From Apostichopus japonicus (lineage: Eukaryota; Echinodermata; Holothuroidea; Aspidochirotida; Stichopodidae), in the NCBI RefSeq assembly GCF_037975245.1, contig NC_092573.1:5643501-5707500 (forward strand): a stretch of DNA of 64,000 nucleotides, read 5' to 3'. This document shows, piece after piece, positions 26,501 to 41,500 of the stretch (position 1 is the first letter of the stretch; each line of letters opens with the position of its first letter). The position numbers and the translations under genes are program-made. The notes beneath the pieces are model-generated. The model searched no databases and had not been told where the DNA came from. It saw nothing but the letters and a program-made list of their open reading frames with translations.

Positions 26501-29500
26501 AAGGTTATCTACTGTATGGCCAATAAATATGCTAGATAGACCAAATAAGTGGTGCAACACCTAGGTAACCAAACTTTCAAGGTTCCCTGCTGTTTGGCCA
26601 ATAAATATGCTAGATAGACCAAGTAAGTGGTGCAATGCCTAGGTAACCAAACTTTAAAGGTTCCCTGCTGTTTGGCCAATAAATATGCTAGATAGACCAA
26701 GTAAGTGGTGCAATGCCTAGGTAATCAAGCTTGAAAGGTTACCTGCTATTTGGCCAATAAATATGCTAGATAGACCAAATACATGGTGCAGCACCTAGGT
26801 AACCAAGCTTTAAAGGTTATCTGCTGTATGGCCAATAAATATGCTAGTTAAACTACATACATGGTGCAGCACCTAGGTAACCAAGGTTTCCATCGCATGC
26901 ATTGACCCACTCTCAGGATAATAAACAGCGCTACCAACTGTCTTATTAAACCTCTTGTTAATGCTCACTCCTGTTCATCATTTCTTTGCTAGGTGTACCA
27001 GCCGGAAGCACCAGTTTCTTGTATACTTACCAACCGACAATTCAAGCTTCAAAATGTAATTGTTATCAAAACATAAGATCTGCAGATCACCTATTATGCT
27101 GTGCTGTGCTTATAAATAACTGTATTCATCTAAGTAATTATTAACATATACAGTACTAGAAAATTATCTACCTGTTTCTCTTGAATGTTGTTACTCCCTC
27201 CTCCTAATAAGTAAACACTTTTGTCAACAATTCCAACCCCACAGAGTGAGTTTGGCGACGCAGACACCAACAGCTGTGTGTTTTCCCCTGGTTTTTCTTC
27301 ACTTGATGGAAATGAAATCCGAACCTGTATATATGCAAATATATCAGTGCGTCAAGCTTAGGACATTAAAATGCATACCTAACAAACACTTAATGACTTG
27401 AGCCTCTTCATACAAGAAAAACTGTTAACACATTTCACTATATTAACTGTCACTAAAACAAATAAATTAATAACAAATCTTAAAGGTTCAAAACAAACGT
27501 TTATCACTTGTACATTCATAATTATTCTCAATGATTGTACCTGATTGTCAAACGTTTGAGCCACTTGGAAGCTTGTTGAATCTGCAACTACTTCTCCATC
27601 TTGTATGAAGTAGACTACAATCTTGGTTAATGGTGACATCTCCTTTGTTGCCGTGAATGTAAGAACTAACTGTTTGTATTCCAAACCTTTCAAAATGAAA
27701 ACACGGGAAATAGGAAACTTATTTCAAGTTAAATATCAAATGCAGAACGATAGGTTTAGAAGTTAAAGAACCTTAAAGTTTGATACTAGTAGTGTCAATG
27801 GTCATGAGTTAAGATCCCAAAATTTCAAACAGCATTTTACCGACACCCTCATTTCTTAACAATGACATTTATCTAATTTAAAATTCCTGAGAATATAGCT
27901 TGGATTTTGGAACCTCAAGGAAATTACTTTTCAGCTTTTCTTCATCGCTCTGGAAACATGGAGTAAACAGGGTGGGTGCCGTTCTTTATTCTATTTTATC
28001 TGATGGGACCATCACGTACCATGTGGCATACCAAATATGTTTGTAGTAGCAAACTAGACTGAGTAGCCGAGAAAGACTTTTGGCTCTGTTTTATATTGAA
28101 AATTTAGACACAATTCTGTGAAAACATTTCATGTGGAATTGCATCCACCAAATAACAAAAAATTAATAAAAATAATAATTAAAGACAACACCCAATAGCA
28201 GCCTTGTGCTATATAGTCCTTGCACTTACTTCGATCACTCTGTATATTGTAGAGTTTGCGTCAACCTGATATGACAGAAACAACTGTTAAGTATAAAGCA
28301 TTTTGCATTTTAGCATTTTGCCATTTTAGCATTTTGGTATTTTAGCATTTTGGGAAACTGATATCAGCTTTCACATTCAGAAAAAAATTACCTTCGTCAA
28401 GAGACTCAGTGTCCAATCGGTTACTAGGTCTGATGATATTGCCATTGGATATGAACTGCAAAGAAAAGTCACAATGAGAAACAAACACAACTTAGGAATG
28501 TTATTCACTTAATAGAAAAGTTAAATGATGAAACCTTTGCAGCCCATGTACTTTATTGCTTAATTTAGCCATTAAATTATTGCCACTTCTCTGAGGAGAG
28601 GAACAAACCAGTCGATTCTTTGCAATATAGTTTCTCAAGTCTGTATAAGTAAAAGACATTACTAACATTTATCAGCTTGTATCAGTGTTAAAAACAAATT
28701 TTTAAGAACTTACAAAAGTGTTTGATATTATATCAACACATGACCCTAATGCCTATATAACTTTTATCAACTTTCATCAGTGTAACAAGGAATGTTTAAC
28801 ATCTTACAAAAGTGTGTGACACTCTAACAGCACTTCAACCTACGGCCTATTGCATTTATTAGCTTATCTCAGTGTTACAAGAGATGTTTAACATCTTACA
28901 AAAGTGTTTAATACTGTATCAACGCTTGAACCTAGTAGGCCTATAACATTAGTCAGCTTTTCTCAGTGTAACAGCAACCTAAGGCCTATAGCATTTATTA
29001 GCTTATCTCAGTGTTACAAGAGATGTTTAACATCTTACAAAAGTGTTTAATACTGTATCAACGCTTGAACCTAGTAGGCCTATAACATTAGTCAGCTTTT
29101 CTCAGTGTAACAGCAACCTAAGGCCTATAGCATTTATTAGCTTATCTCAGTGTTACAAGAGATGTTGAACACCTTACAAAAGTGTTTAATACTGTATCAA
29201 CGCTTGAACCTAGGCCTATAGCATTTATTAGCTTATCTCAATGTTACAAGAGATGTTTAACATCTTACAAAATAGGGTGTAATACTCTATCAACACTTGA
29301 ACCTCAAAGCCTACAACATTTTACAGCACATGTACCATGAACTATAGCCTGTGTTGTATGTAGCTATCAGACAGAAAATCATCTTTAATCATTAGCTAGT
29401 AAATTAACGCTAATTAATGAACAGTTTGCTGCACATTCAAGAAAAACAAGGAGTCCTTCATAATGGTCAAACATACAATTGCATTAGCTGGAAATTGCTA

Positions 29501-32500
29501 ATTTGTATAGTTTTAGTGATGTGTTATGTGTAATACATTCAAATTCCAAAACGTAGAACTTTAAGAATCATTACCTTGATAAAAAATAGCATGATCTGAT
29601 TTAAAGTTTCAACAATCTTAAAAATTGGCATTCAAAATGAATAATCCCTTTCACATGATTCTGACGGCAGGAGAAATTCCAAAACTTACTGGTTTGGATA
29701 TTTACGAGTGACGAGCTTACCTGTCTCCTAACAACCTTAGCACCTCGTTCTATCTCGTCTTGAAAGTCCTGGTAATAAATTAACAGTGCGCCCTCTATGA
29801 ACGAACCCCCTTCGGTCACTGCCCTTCCTTCTCATGAGACCACTCCTTTAAAGTGGCCCCAATGTCGCGGGAATGGGGGTGGGGGAGTAAAAAAAAAGCT
29901 AAGCAATTCAAAGAACTGCTACCCCTGCAAGGAAAACTAAGTGCGGAAACACTCTAGGAAAACAGTCCTCAAAATCCCTCCCGTTCAATAAAATGGATAC
30001 TTATTGGGCTGTAGAAAGACTGCAAACACCCCTAGGAATCCAAGGAAAGAAAACTTCCAACGATCGGAAAAAACACAAGGACGAAATCCAACAGAAAATT
30101 CTTCCACAAAAAAATCTGTTTAAGACACTTTGAATGCTAGCATGAGAAGGGAAGGGCAGTGACAGGGGGATCCGGTCATAATGGTTGCACAGTGTTAAAA
30201 TACTACCAGGACTTTCTAGGCACGGTAGAACGAGGTGCTAAGGTTGTGAGGAGACAGGTAAGCGAGGAGCTGAGTAAATTATACAATATGAATTTATGGA
30301 GGTAACAAGGAATCGGTTTTATCTGGCCAATTATTATTTCAGTTTTACTTCTGTATACCGTGCTGGATAGCTTTAAAAAAATGTATGGAAGTACGTAGCA
30401 GAATAAATATTACTTGAAATTCCATATCTCTGATAACATGACACTATAGTAATTGTGACTAAGTATCCAAAAATCAGAATTAACTTCTGTACTAAGTATT
30501 TTGAATTGCCTCTTCATGATTATGTGGCACACATTATGCACAATCATTATATATGGACTTGTGCTATGTATGACTGGTTGTGACTATATACAGTAACCAC
30601 ATGGGCACTTGAAAAGTGAGAGTGAAACAAGCTCTTACCAAAACTTTAAAGTCCCTGGTGGTTAGAGCCTCTGAGCCTGTATGAAGTATTTTCAATTGTA
30701 TTTCATCACCCAGAGAAAATGAGTCCAACGGATCGGATATTTTAAGGAACGTATTAGAGGGTGAAAAATATGACTTGAGGGACAGCTGTGCTGACTGAGC
30801 CGTGACCGTGAACCTCCCTCTTTGTCTCTCTGTTGACACGCCAGCGACTGTTGCCTAGGATACAAGTAAATAAACAATAACAATCTGAAAGTTTCACAGG
30901 ATACAATGCTTTTGTCACGGTTGGTTAATTTCGGTATTTGAAACTTTGGGCCAATCAGTGTGTGGGAAAGCCTTCCGATATACTAAAAACACATATGCTT
31001 TTGGATCACTATACTGGTTATTGCAAAGAATCTTTTACACAATGACTCAATCCTTTGGACTTTTTTTCTGTAAAATCTTTGTTGTAGAAAAAGTATGAAC
31101 AAATTCATTTCTGTTTTATAAATCTGTTTGTAAATGATCAACAGGTCTTTTTCCATGATCTGATTAGCCCAATTCCCTATCCCAAACAGCAAACACTTTA
31201 TTGCCATTACTCAGTGCACAGAAAGCTGTTTGCAGAGTGCCAATGTATTATTTACTTTGCAGGGGCAAAGATAAGCAAGTCATAAAGCCATTTTATATCA
31301 CATTTTTGGACACACATAGTCATGACAAGAACCAATATAGATATAACTGCTTTTAGCAATTATCATAATGAAGGCATTTCTGTTGATTGATACTATAGTT
31401 TGAACTAAGAACAGCAACTTTCCACTTGCTTATGTAACAACTATGCCAAAGCTGGTGTGTATTTTGGAAATAACCATTCTCTTCCAGCATTATTGTGCGG
31501 TGGCCCAACAGCTCCCATCACTGGAAACTTACAAACATGGATGAGAGATATACAAACAACACTTCATCTTTGTGCCTTTGTACTAAGATATGGATGTAGC
31601 ACACTAACAGGGGATAAACAGCTAGAGTGTTTGCACTTTTCATAGCACGTTTTGACAATTTGCGAGTTTGGTTATCATCCTAATATATTGAAAACATGAA
31701 ACATCTGCTTAAAAATACTAATATGAAAACCACTTTGCATTTGTGAAGCAATTTGAACATTTTGCAGAGAATATTAATTCATTTCCTGGTGACAATCTGA
31801 ACCTGTAAATTTAACAAAAACATGCAACGAGACTCTCACCTCCAACGTAACAGCTTCTCGTCCGATTGAAGGCAGCTCGAAAGAAGCCTTTCCAAAACTG
31901 TCAGTGACTACATCGACAGAGAATTCACCCCCGTAAGCCATTTGTATGTGAACCTCTTTCCCTTCAGCTGGTGAATCATCAGGCATTGTAAGTGAAACCT
32001 GTTTAACACAAGATACAGAACTACAACATAAACAATATAAATGTTATGTTTTATCGATAGAGCAGTAATTCGTTAAGAATCGTTCTTGGCTTTAGTGTTA
32101 CACGATTATATTGGCTCAAACTATGTCACATGTTTTCACTTTACAAAAAAATTCAAAGCCACAGCAATTTCTAGGATGTGGCTGCAATCCAATGTCATTT
32201 GTAGTGTTTCCTGAAAGTTTACTGATTTTGGAATGGCATGACCCAACATACCAAACAACAGTAACAATAGCACCATTGGCTCATATAATTATTCATATCA
32301 AAATGGCAGGGCTTTTCTTTATGTTGAGCAGATGGCGTGCAAAATGCGACGTACCATCCTGGCCTGACGTAAAAGGGGGAGAGGGGAGGTGGGATCAGGT
32401 AAAGGCTACAGCCATTGGTCCAGGGATCAATTAGAGGGCCTAAGCAAAAATGGGATGCAGAATAATGTATTCTATCTCATACGGTCATGAATGTAATATC

Positions 32501-35500
32501 AATTTATGAAGACTTCTTATTCTTCACCTCTCCATTGAACGGCAGGCCTTCTTTATACTCTGTATTGCCGGTAAATTCCAATTGGAACATGTTGTAGGTG
32601 ATCTTGCATGATTCATCTTCCTCATCAATAGTCACCCCTGCAATAAACCAAAAATAAATTATTTTCAACACATTACAAGGCAACACACACACACATACAG
32701 TTAACACTTAATTAACATAGTACAATTAGAGAGTCCTTCTACATGCTTAATAACTTTATACACATACATGCACTTCCCATTCTTCAAAAGTAGTCTTTCA
32801 TCACTGCCTTAGGCATGGTTTGAATGTTTTCAAAATTTAATGATTACATTCTCTGTGCCTCAACAGCCCATTTGGTGAACAATACAATCACTCGCAAGCC
32901 TATTTCCTTTACTTTCACAGAAATGCGTCAAGCCTAATGCCTCAATTACAAAAAAAGACGTAAAATCTATATCCCATATATCCCACACCAACTCCTGATG
33001 TTGATTCAAACAGAAACTGGAATTCATCACCATTGCTTTTACATCAATACCTTCAGATCCACAGAACCACAAATGCACAAATTTGCATTGAGGTTTCGAT
33101 GATGTAATTACATACATTCTCGTAGGAATCGGCTATCTGAAGGTTCCCTTCTAGAGATATCATGCTTCACAAGGCGTGCACAGATGTTTTCTCTGTTTCA
33201 TTCACATGAAAGAGATTCCATTCTTGAAGTATTGTGTTAACATTTATTAAACATTTTTGGCATAAGATGAACTTTCACCTCTCTCATAAACAATAGGCTT
33301 CTCAAAGTAAGTAAGGGGTATCCACATAATTAATATGAGATTCTTTCAAGATTCCCTTCTTGACATATTGCATTTGCCAGGAAATTCACATATATCAAGT
33401 ATGTGATTTATCCAAGATTCCATTCCTAAGATATTGTGTTGAAAGGTTTCAAATTTTTGACTCTGTTGAACCTCAGTGACCTTTGACCTCCACTATAAAC
33501 ACTAAACTTCTGGACTTTAATAAGAGGCATCCACATACAAAGTTTGAGATCCATCCACTCTTCCCTTATTGAAATATCATATTTACAAGCAAGGTATATC
33601 GCACACACACACACGCACACACGCACACAGGTGTGTTTTACATTCAGACCGAGGACCCCATTGTTTTTTTCCATGAGATTCTGGTTTTGTTTGGCCCTTT
33701 CCTTCAACCAACGATTCTCTGTAGTCATTGTAAAAAACTAATCAAGAACCTTTGGTAAAGGGGATCATTTCGATACTCCAAGAGAAAAATGTTCTAAATG
33801 CGATATTTGGTAGGAATGAGCTTTCTGATGTTCTTTTGAAGATAGTTTTGTCCTTAAAATGAGCAGTTATACAACTATACACACAGCATATGTTTCAACA
33901 TGTCTACCACAAAAAGTACATTTATCCAGAGTTGAATCAGGTAAATGTTACGGTAAAAGTTATACATGTTAACAAATTTCCATTCCTTGATTCCTACTTA
34001 ACACACACAACAAAACAAACAATAATAACATGCACTCACTTCAAAGAGTTACTTCATCATTGTATAAATATGATCCTCTTAGACTGAACAAAGCTAGAGA
34101 TCTAATTACCTGTGACTCTTTCTGTAAAGGATGCAGCAATTCTCAGTTTGGCGTCATGGATGGAATAGTAATTTCTGGTGAGGTCCCAGTCTGAAATATC
34201 AAAGACTACCATAGCACATCCATCTGGCCCTGTGCTCTGTCGAAAACAAATCATTTACTTTCATGTTTATCTCTTTACTATACTGTTAACTCCTATGACA
34301 TCTCTCACGGCAAGTAAAGCAACCATTCGTAGGGTCTCAATGATCCATTTTACACATTAGAGCAATTAAGCCAGCTGCTGTCAAGAGGCAGCATAATCAC
34401 ATAAGGTATGAGATTTAATTAGAAGGGAGTGAGGAATGGTCAATATCTTCAAGGGACAGTAAATTGTTCGGGTGGGGGGAGGGGGCTGGGGGTGGCAAAC
34501 CACAAAACATCCAGATAAAATCAATCATTCATGCCACAAAGAGCTTTAAAATTAGATATTTTGTTTTGTCAATCAAGAAGGCATTTGCCGTACATACTTT
34601 GTATTACACAAGCACAGCCTTTATTGAAATTCCAAATCGTACTCACAGGTGCTTTAGTGAAATCTTTTCAATGCACGCAGAATAAAGCAGAATACATATA
34701 TGTACTGACTGGGTCATATTTCAAGGATAGAGAAACAAGAATATTATGTTTTTTGAAGGAAATCTGCCATTACGGCATTACAGATCAAACACTGTGATTA
34801 ATTTCCTGAAGTAAAGGAGGGTTCAGCCAGTCAACACAGACCAGTTGCATTCAATCAACTTTATCTCAAGTTAGGTATAAGATATATCGACATGGGATTT
34901 TCAAGAAACAGTGTGGATTAGCTTCCACCTTTACAATATAGTGTTTTGTTTGTCTGCCAGCAGAATTTCACTTGAAGAAGAATTGGAATTAACACATTTC
35001 AGATCATTGAATTGTTGAAAATGAGGGTAAAACACTATCTTTATCCTTTGGACTCACCACACTTTCAATACTGATCGGCTCAATCTCATGGCGGGAAAAA
35101 GAAACGACAGGCGTCAAGATAGAGGTCACAACTCCAGGTACAGGCTGACCGTATGTATATCTGATGAAATCATGAATGGAAAAATGAAACCAATTATCAA
35201 AACTCAAAACTTAAATGTAAATTATGATCAGTTTTTAAAATTTCTTGTGTTAACTCTTTCAAGAATCATATATTTTAAATGCTTGTACAACTTGTTTTCT
35301 CCACACAAATAGAAAGCTAGAACATTTATTTGTTGCTAATGTGCATTGACAAGGTAGTAGAAATGATACTTCCTCAAGTACTCTAGGAATGATCAACTAA
35401 GTACAAACTGTGCATCTTACACTACAGTAATATTGAAAGTCAGTAATTGTGGGGTGTTCCTTTTCACGTAAATGGTCTAATGAGGATCAAGATAACAGAA

Positions 35501-38500
35501 ACTGCAGAGGCATTAAAGTAAAACATACAGAACTAACATCTTGGTAAATGATCTACAACCTCTTCAAGTAGTAATTTAATAGCGTCTTCATTAAGGGGAA
35601 ACCAAATGCCAAGAATTTTTGGGAGATATACATATATAACTAAAATTGGAAGTATGGAATACAATAGGAGAAAAAAAACAGAAACAAGATGTGAAATTAA
35701 ATCTGTAAAATGGCAACACTTTACACCGAAACAACTGAATGCACTAAAGCTCACCTTCCACACACAGTGTATTCAAGCTGTGTCTCATTGACGAGTACAT
35801 AGGAAGGGCCATCAAAAGTGACTTCAAACTTTGGAAGAACTGTTGGCAACAAATGGAAAAACAAACAAAAAAGGAGGAGAGAGCTTTAAATACAAAATAA
35901 TGCTTGCATCTGGACATCACAAGTTTGACTTATCAAGGTGTGATTGATTCAACATAGTCTGCAGACAGTTTGGTCAATTGAATGCTGCAAGAGATGTTCA
36001 TTTGTTTCACCAACCTTGCCGCTTTTCGGTCCATTCTCTCTTGAGTCACCATATGTTGTTTTGTACCCCAACATGTGTTTAGTTTATAGCCACGTAATGC
36101 AAAAAAACTAAGCCAACAGACAGTGTCAAACTATGATGTGATGATAATGTGGAATAACTTGGCATGATTTCACTTTCAGCTACATGTGAACTGGATACAG
36201 TACAGGTATATGATATTACACCCAAAAGTTTGAAATAACACTCAATAGGATCAAACTGTACTCAATTATGTGGTAAATGTCTCCAAATTAAAAACAACCC
36301 TTTGAGGCTTTTTAGTTTAATCTTTTGTGTCATTTTGATTTTCATTGACAAATGGATCTTGAAAATAATGGTTTCTTTGAAACTTTCTTGTTCTCTGCCA
36401 AAGTAAAATTCAATGGCATTTATGCTTCACTAATCCAGACAATTCTTGGTTGGGGAAGGTGGGGGATCTGAGTATGGCAGTATAATGCTTGTTGAAACAG
36501 GAGTGGCGACTACCACATTCTTGAATATCTCAGAGAAACTGGGTTGGGGAAGATGGGGGATCTGAGTATGGCAGTATAATACTTGTTGAAACAGGAGTGG
36601 CGACTACCACATTCTTGAATATCTCAGAGAAACGGGGTTGGGGAAGATGGGGGATCTGAGTATGGCAGTATAATGCTTGTTGAAACAGGAGTGGAGATGA
36701 CCACTTTTCAGTAATACAACTGATGACCTTAACATATGGAGTTCAAGACTCGGTATCTTGACTGACTTTCTGTCACCTTATTTGAGAGTTTTACATAACA
36801 GTTGACAGGAAGTTTTATGCCCTGACACCATCCACTTCATGTGGATATAAGCAACAGGATGGAGTCCGGAAACATATACATTTCACAGGATATATCAAGG
36901 ATATCCTGAAATCAAGGGAATGTTTGCAACCTCTCTGACACTTTAGTTCAAGAAAGGAACTGTTATACTGAATGGTACATATGATATCATAGAAGATAAA
37001 ATGATTACAATGTCTCCAATTACCTATGCCAAAGAATGTACCCTGCTGATGTAACTCTATACAGCCACACGAATGATTATAACTGATCTCTTTGAAAGAT
37101 ATCTAAAACATGGAAACTTTAACACAAGTATTGTATGACGGATGCTAAGATGTTAAGAGATTAGTTAACGTCACATTGACCAAAACCCACTGTAACTGTA
37201 TTGCTGATCTACACCAACATCAGCCAAATAGTTATTGATACTGATATTTCAATTATATGTAAGATTGTCACTGTAATTGAAGCTTCATTTTAAGTTGACT
37301 TTTGTATGCAATTTCCAATGCTAAGAATCCATATCATTTAGTCTAAACACAAATTGAATTTGACACTCACAAATTGATAACATAACATACCATATTCATC
37401 AATGTCAAAGTTGGAATATGTCCGATCTCCGTTGTGTTCTACAAATATCTTCCATGTTCCCAACATCGGATCGGACGTCATGGGTAGCTCTAGGCTGATC
37501 AACCCCTGGTTAGCTTCCACTGCTAGCCACTGAGCGATGCGAATTCCACTTGGGGTCTCCACCCAAATCTTATCGACCTGTGAGAAAGAAAGATGGCTAA
37601 TTCCTGTCAGCTGGTTCAATTAAAGCACCATTTTGCATTGGGTGCTGTAAAACTTGAGAGTAACTCTTAACATGCTTACTGTATGTTCCCAGGTACAATT
37701 ACAGCCCCATGCCCCTCACACTCCTCCCAGTTTAATGAACATTCAAATTACTTTTAATTTTAGCAAAATTTACTCTAAGAATTCTCAAGATCATAAACAC
37801 AGTACTGTAAGTTATGACATTACTGCAAACAACTGCAATACCAACACTTATCAAATTATGACTTGAAAGAATGGATTGCAAAGACTTTTGAGTTTCGTTT
37901 TTGTTATTTTCGTTAGGTTCACAAGCTGAATAGCTGAAAACCAAAGTTGGATATAAAATATTTCTGATGCATGCCATTGTGCATTTCTTCCCTAGGCAGT
38001 ACACAATGGTGCTTTTCCCCCCAAGTAAATGCATGTGTGCTAACGTTTAGTCAACATGTTATCAATTGTCAATGGTCAATGTATGGTCAATGTACGGTGT
38101 GTAATTGTACGGTCAATGTGTGGTGTGTAATTTTCAATCACCACGGAGTCACGCAGGGTTCGCAGGTTTCTTCCGGGGGTGGAAAAAACCGCGGAATAAA
38201 CCGCGGTTTATTCCACTCGGAAGAAATAGGTTTCTTCCAGTTTCTTCCGGACAAAATGGAAGAAACTCATTTTTTTGGGAAAAACTGTTGATAAAGTTTC
38301 ATAACAACCTGCAATGATTTCTAACTATGCAATAAATGGACAAGAAGCACTATAGTGTCATCTAGGTAGTCTATATCTAGGTTTGGAGCACATGACCTGC
38401 TTCCAGCATATACTGTACACAATATAGTACTAGGCTACTAGCATTGGACAATTCAGGGAACAACTATGGGCAAGCAATATTTTGCAGACCAGAATGGTCC

Positions 38501-41500
38501 TGATTATAGCCCACTTCTTAGTTGAAAACTAGTTTCTGAGTGGAGGGCAAGTGTTCCCTGGAAACTAACTAGTGTAGGCCTACTACAATGCACACTCATT
38601 AAGTACATTGACCACTATGACCATATTTTGTGGAGATTGAACTCAAGACATGAGGGTTACAAATTCGACTGGAAGTTGTAGTGTGAAATGTGGGCTGGCT
38701 CATGGCCAGCTGTGTTTAATTGTGGATGTTTGATCTTTTTGCTGTTGGGATGACAAGTCCTCCTGTTAACTACTAGTTGAAATTTAGGGAGTTGCAGAAA
38801 CTAAACTGTTGCCTAAATCTAACAGATATTGTTTGGCTATTTTCTTGGTGTTCATTAATTAAATCCTCAGTGCATGGGCCAATCCAGATGAATCATTCAT
38901 ACAGTATGGCCAGTTATGCAATTCTGGTTGATGGGGGGGGGGGGGGATCGCGAGATGATAAGTAGTCCTTCAATATTGTGATTTATAAGCAAACATCTTT
39001 TGGTGTAGAAAAACAACCCAAAATTATAATCAAAACAAAAATATCATATTTTGATGGTTTCAGTGGTAGGCATTTCAGTCAGATGATGGTGAACTATTTG
39101 TCTCTTTATCATGTATGTGGGTTGTGCTGCATATATGCCAATTTTCACAGTTTCTTCCAGTTTCTTCCGGTTTCTTCCAGTTTCTTCCGGAAGAAACTGG
39201 AAGAAACCTGGAAGAAACAGGTTTCTTCCAGTTTCTTCCACGTCCCCGGAAGAAATAGGTTTCTTCCGGAAGAAACCGAACCCTGACGGAGTGTATAGTG
39301 GGCGATTATAATCAGTAGAAAGTTATCGGTCCCTGAAAGCTTAGGATAATCACATCATGTGTTGCTAAGGAAAGCTTTTGGGGAGCAGGGATATATACAC
39401 AGCACTATACAGTAGTGTTGCACGATAAAGTTAAAATTTGCGGAGGACATTAGGACAGAACACAACAAGCCATGCTAAGTAATGGTTTAGCATCACAAAT
39501 GAACCCGTAAGAACCAAAAGCAATATGTTAAATACCTTAGAACTATCTGGTCTGAGATCTGCATCCACGGTCAGAACTCTGAATTTCACTGTTGACAAAA
39601 GAACAAAGATAATTTAAGAATGGTGAAGATGTGTGACATTGTGAAATTGTAGTATAGTAAATTATCTGCATTAAATTTATTTTGTGACAAGTTATCAGCT
39701 TAATGCAGATAGTTGTACTTTTTGTGTGTGTGGGGGGGGGGGAGGGAGGGGGCAGGTTCAGCTTTTTAACTAAAATTACTGAAATCAATGTATGGAAACA
39801 AAGTAATCAGTCCTCAATGATATGTAAATTGAATATCCAAAGTGTGGTTAACTTTCAAAGCTGATATTTATGTTTAACCATCAAGATGGATCAGTTAAAG
39901 GTTCCATGTCACTTCAAAAAATAAGGTTTACAGGACAACCAGCTTCAATCCATGCTACTTTTGAAAATGCACCTCAATTTACAGAAGAGGTTGTTAAAGC
40001 TGGGAAGCAATGAAACCTTTCATTAATAACATAGAAGAAAATATTCTTGACCAAACTTTTAATAGAACTGTAAAATTTGATGATATTAACTTATATTTTC
40101 ACTAACTTGCAATGCACAATGTTATTTTCTATAGCTCTAGATGGGATGGTAAATACTACGTAATTGGGTACATTTTGATCCTATCATTCGGTATTTCAAC
40201 TGTATAGCTGTATGATCTCATACTGTACAAGTACTGACCAGTGCTAACAACTACCATAGTGAAACTGTTCTGAAACCTCGCCATACAGCAAAAATATCTT
40301 TCATACAAAGTCTGCAATTTCAGAAATTGACATGCCCAATATTGCCACTTACAATATCTTTGGATAAAAATTAATGTGAAAAATGGCAACTTTTTCAGTA
40401 GGAGCGTGCAAAACAAATATATGTGAGAGTATTTCTGCTACCTTTTTTTACTTTTTTACTTTTTTTACTTTTTTTAAGTCAATTGCTGATTAATAAATTT
40501 ATACTACACAGACTGTAATTGAGAAGGGAAGGGACTAAGACAAACAACAAGTCTATAGTCTGTCTCAAGTCTGTGGAACAGCACTAAAAAGAAAGATACA
40601 CTAGAATATGGCGATTACTGTACATAGTTACTGAGGATGAGGATGGGTTTAGCAGCTTCTTCTTCAGGAAGTCTTCTGGCAATTTTACCCTTGTCCCACC
40701 CACCCACCCTCATCACACCATTGATTCACCACTGATTTGATGCATGAGTCACCAAACTGCTATTTGGTGTATATGGTCATACAAAACTAATTCTGAAGGA
40801 CTTCAAGTCCAGAAAGCAGCATGAAGTTACAAAAACACTTCCAGGAAGGAGTTAAGCTATTTAAACTACATTTTTGATCGTACAGTAATAGCTGTAAGAG
40901 GATAGATTAAGACAACATCCGAGAATAAGAGTGCTTGCCAATAGATGCAGCTTGTCAGTTTATTCAGGGGTGGTCGACACTTCCTGTTATACATACATAG
41001 TCCTTTCCGATGAAGCAGTTTCTTGATCATTTAACTACAATACTCTAGAGTAAAACAAGTCAATAATTTAGGCAAATTTGCAGAGCAGTTCTGAATGCTC
41101 TGAACATTGTCTCATATAAAATATTATGGTGTATTTCTGCATAAAAATACTGCTATGAATCTTTGCACTTTTATATCAATTTGGCCATTTTCAACAGCAT
41201 TTTTGTCTTGCCAAAATACAGTCTAGATAGATATATAAACTGGATAAATTAAACCCCAAAGATACAGTACTGTACTGTATGCACAAATCATACATTTTAC
41301 AAAGGTCGCAATCATTTGAAATACAGGGCACTTTCAGCAGAGTGATAGAGAGGGTGGGGGGGGGTGGGGGGAAAGGGGTGCCGCAAATGTAACGATGAAA
41401 ATTAAAGTGGAGCAGTAACATATAGCATCGATGCAACCAAAAAGGCTCTGATGCTTGCCAAAAGTAGGAGTTTTTTTAAGCTTTTGTTCATTTTGCACTC

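Noticed and set aside
26509-26700. 63-residue periodic ORF on the minus strand
   Set aside because: It is the 78-base minisatellite read in one frame; no family match and no start context.
28230-28265. 36-base exon look-alike on the minus strand (CAG before, GTAAGT after, open frame)
   Set aside because: Exon 12 ends and exon 13 starts in phase 1; inserting this segment creates TGA at once. Skipping it gives a perfect family match.
38154-39285. ORFs rich in FFQFLPEETGRN across the hAT-like element
   Set aside because: Low-complexity translations of the TTTCTTCC decamer array.
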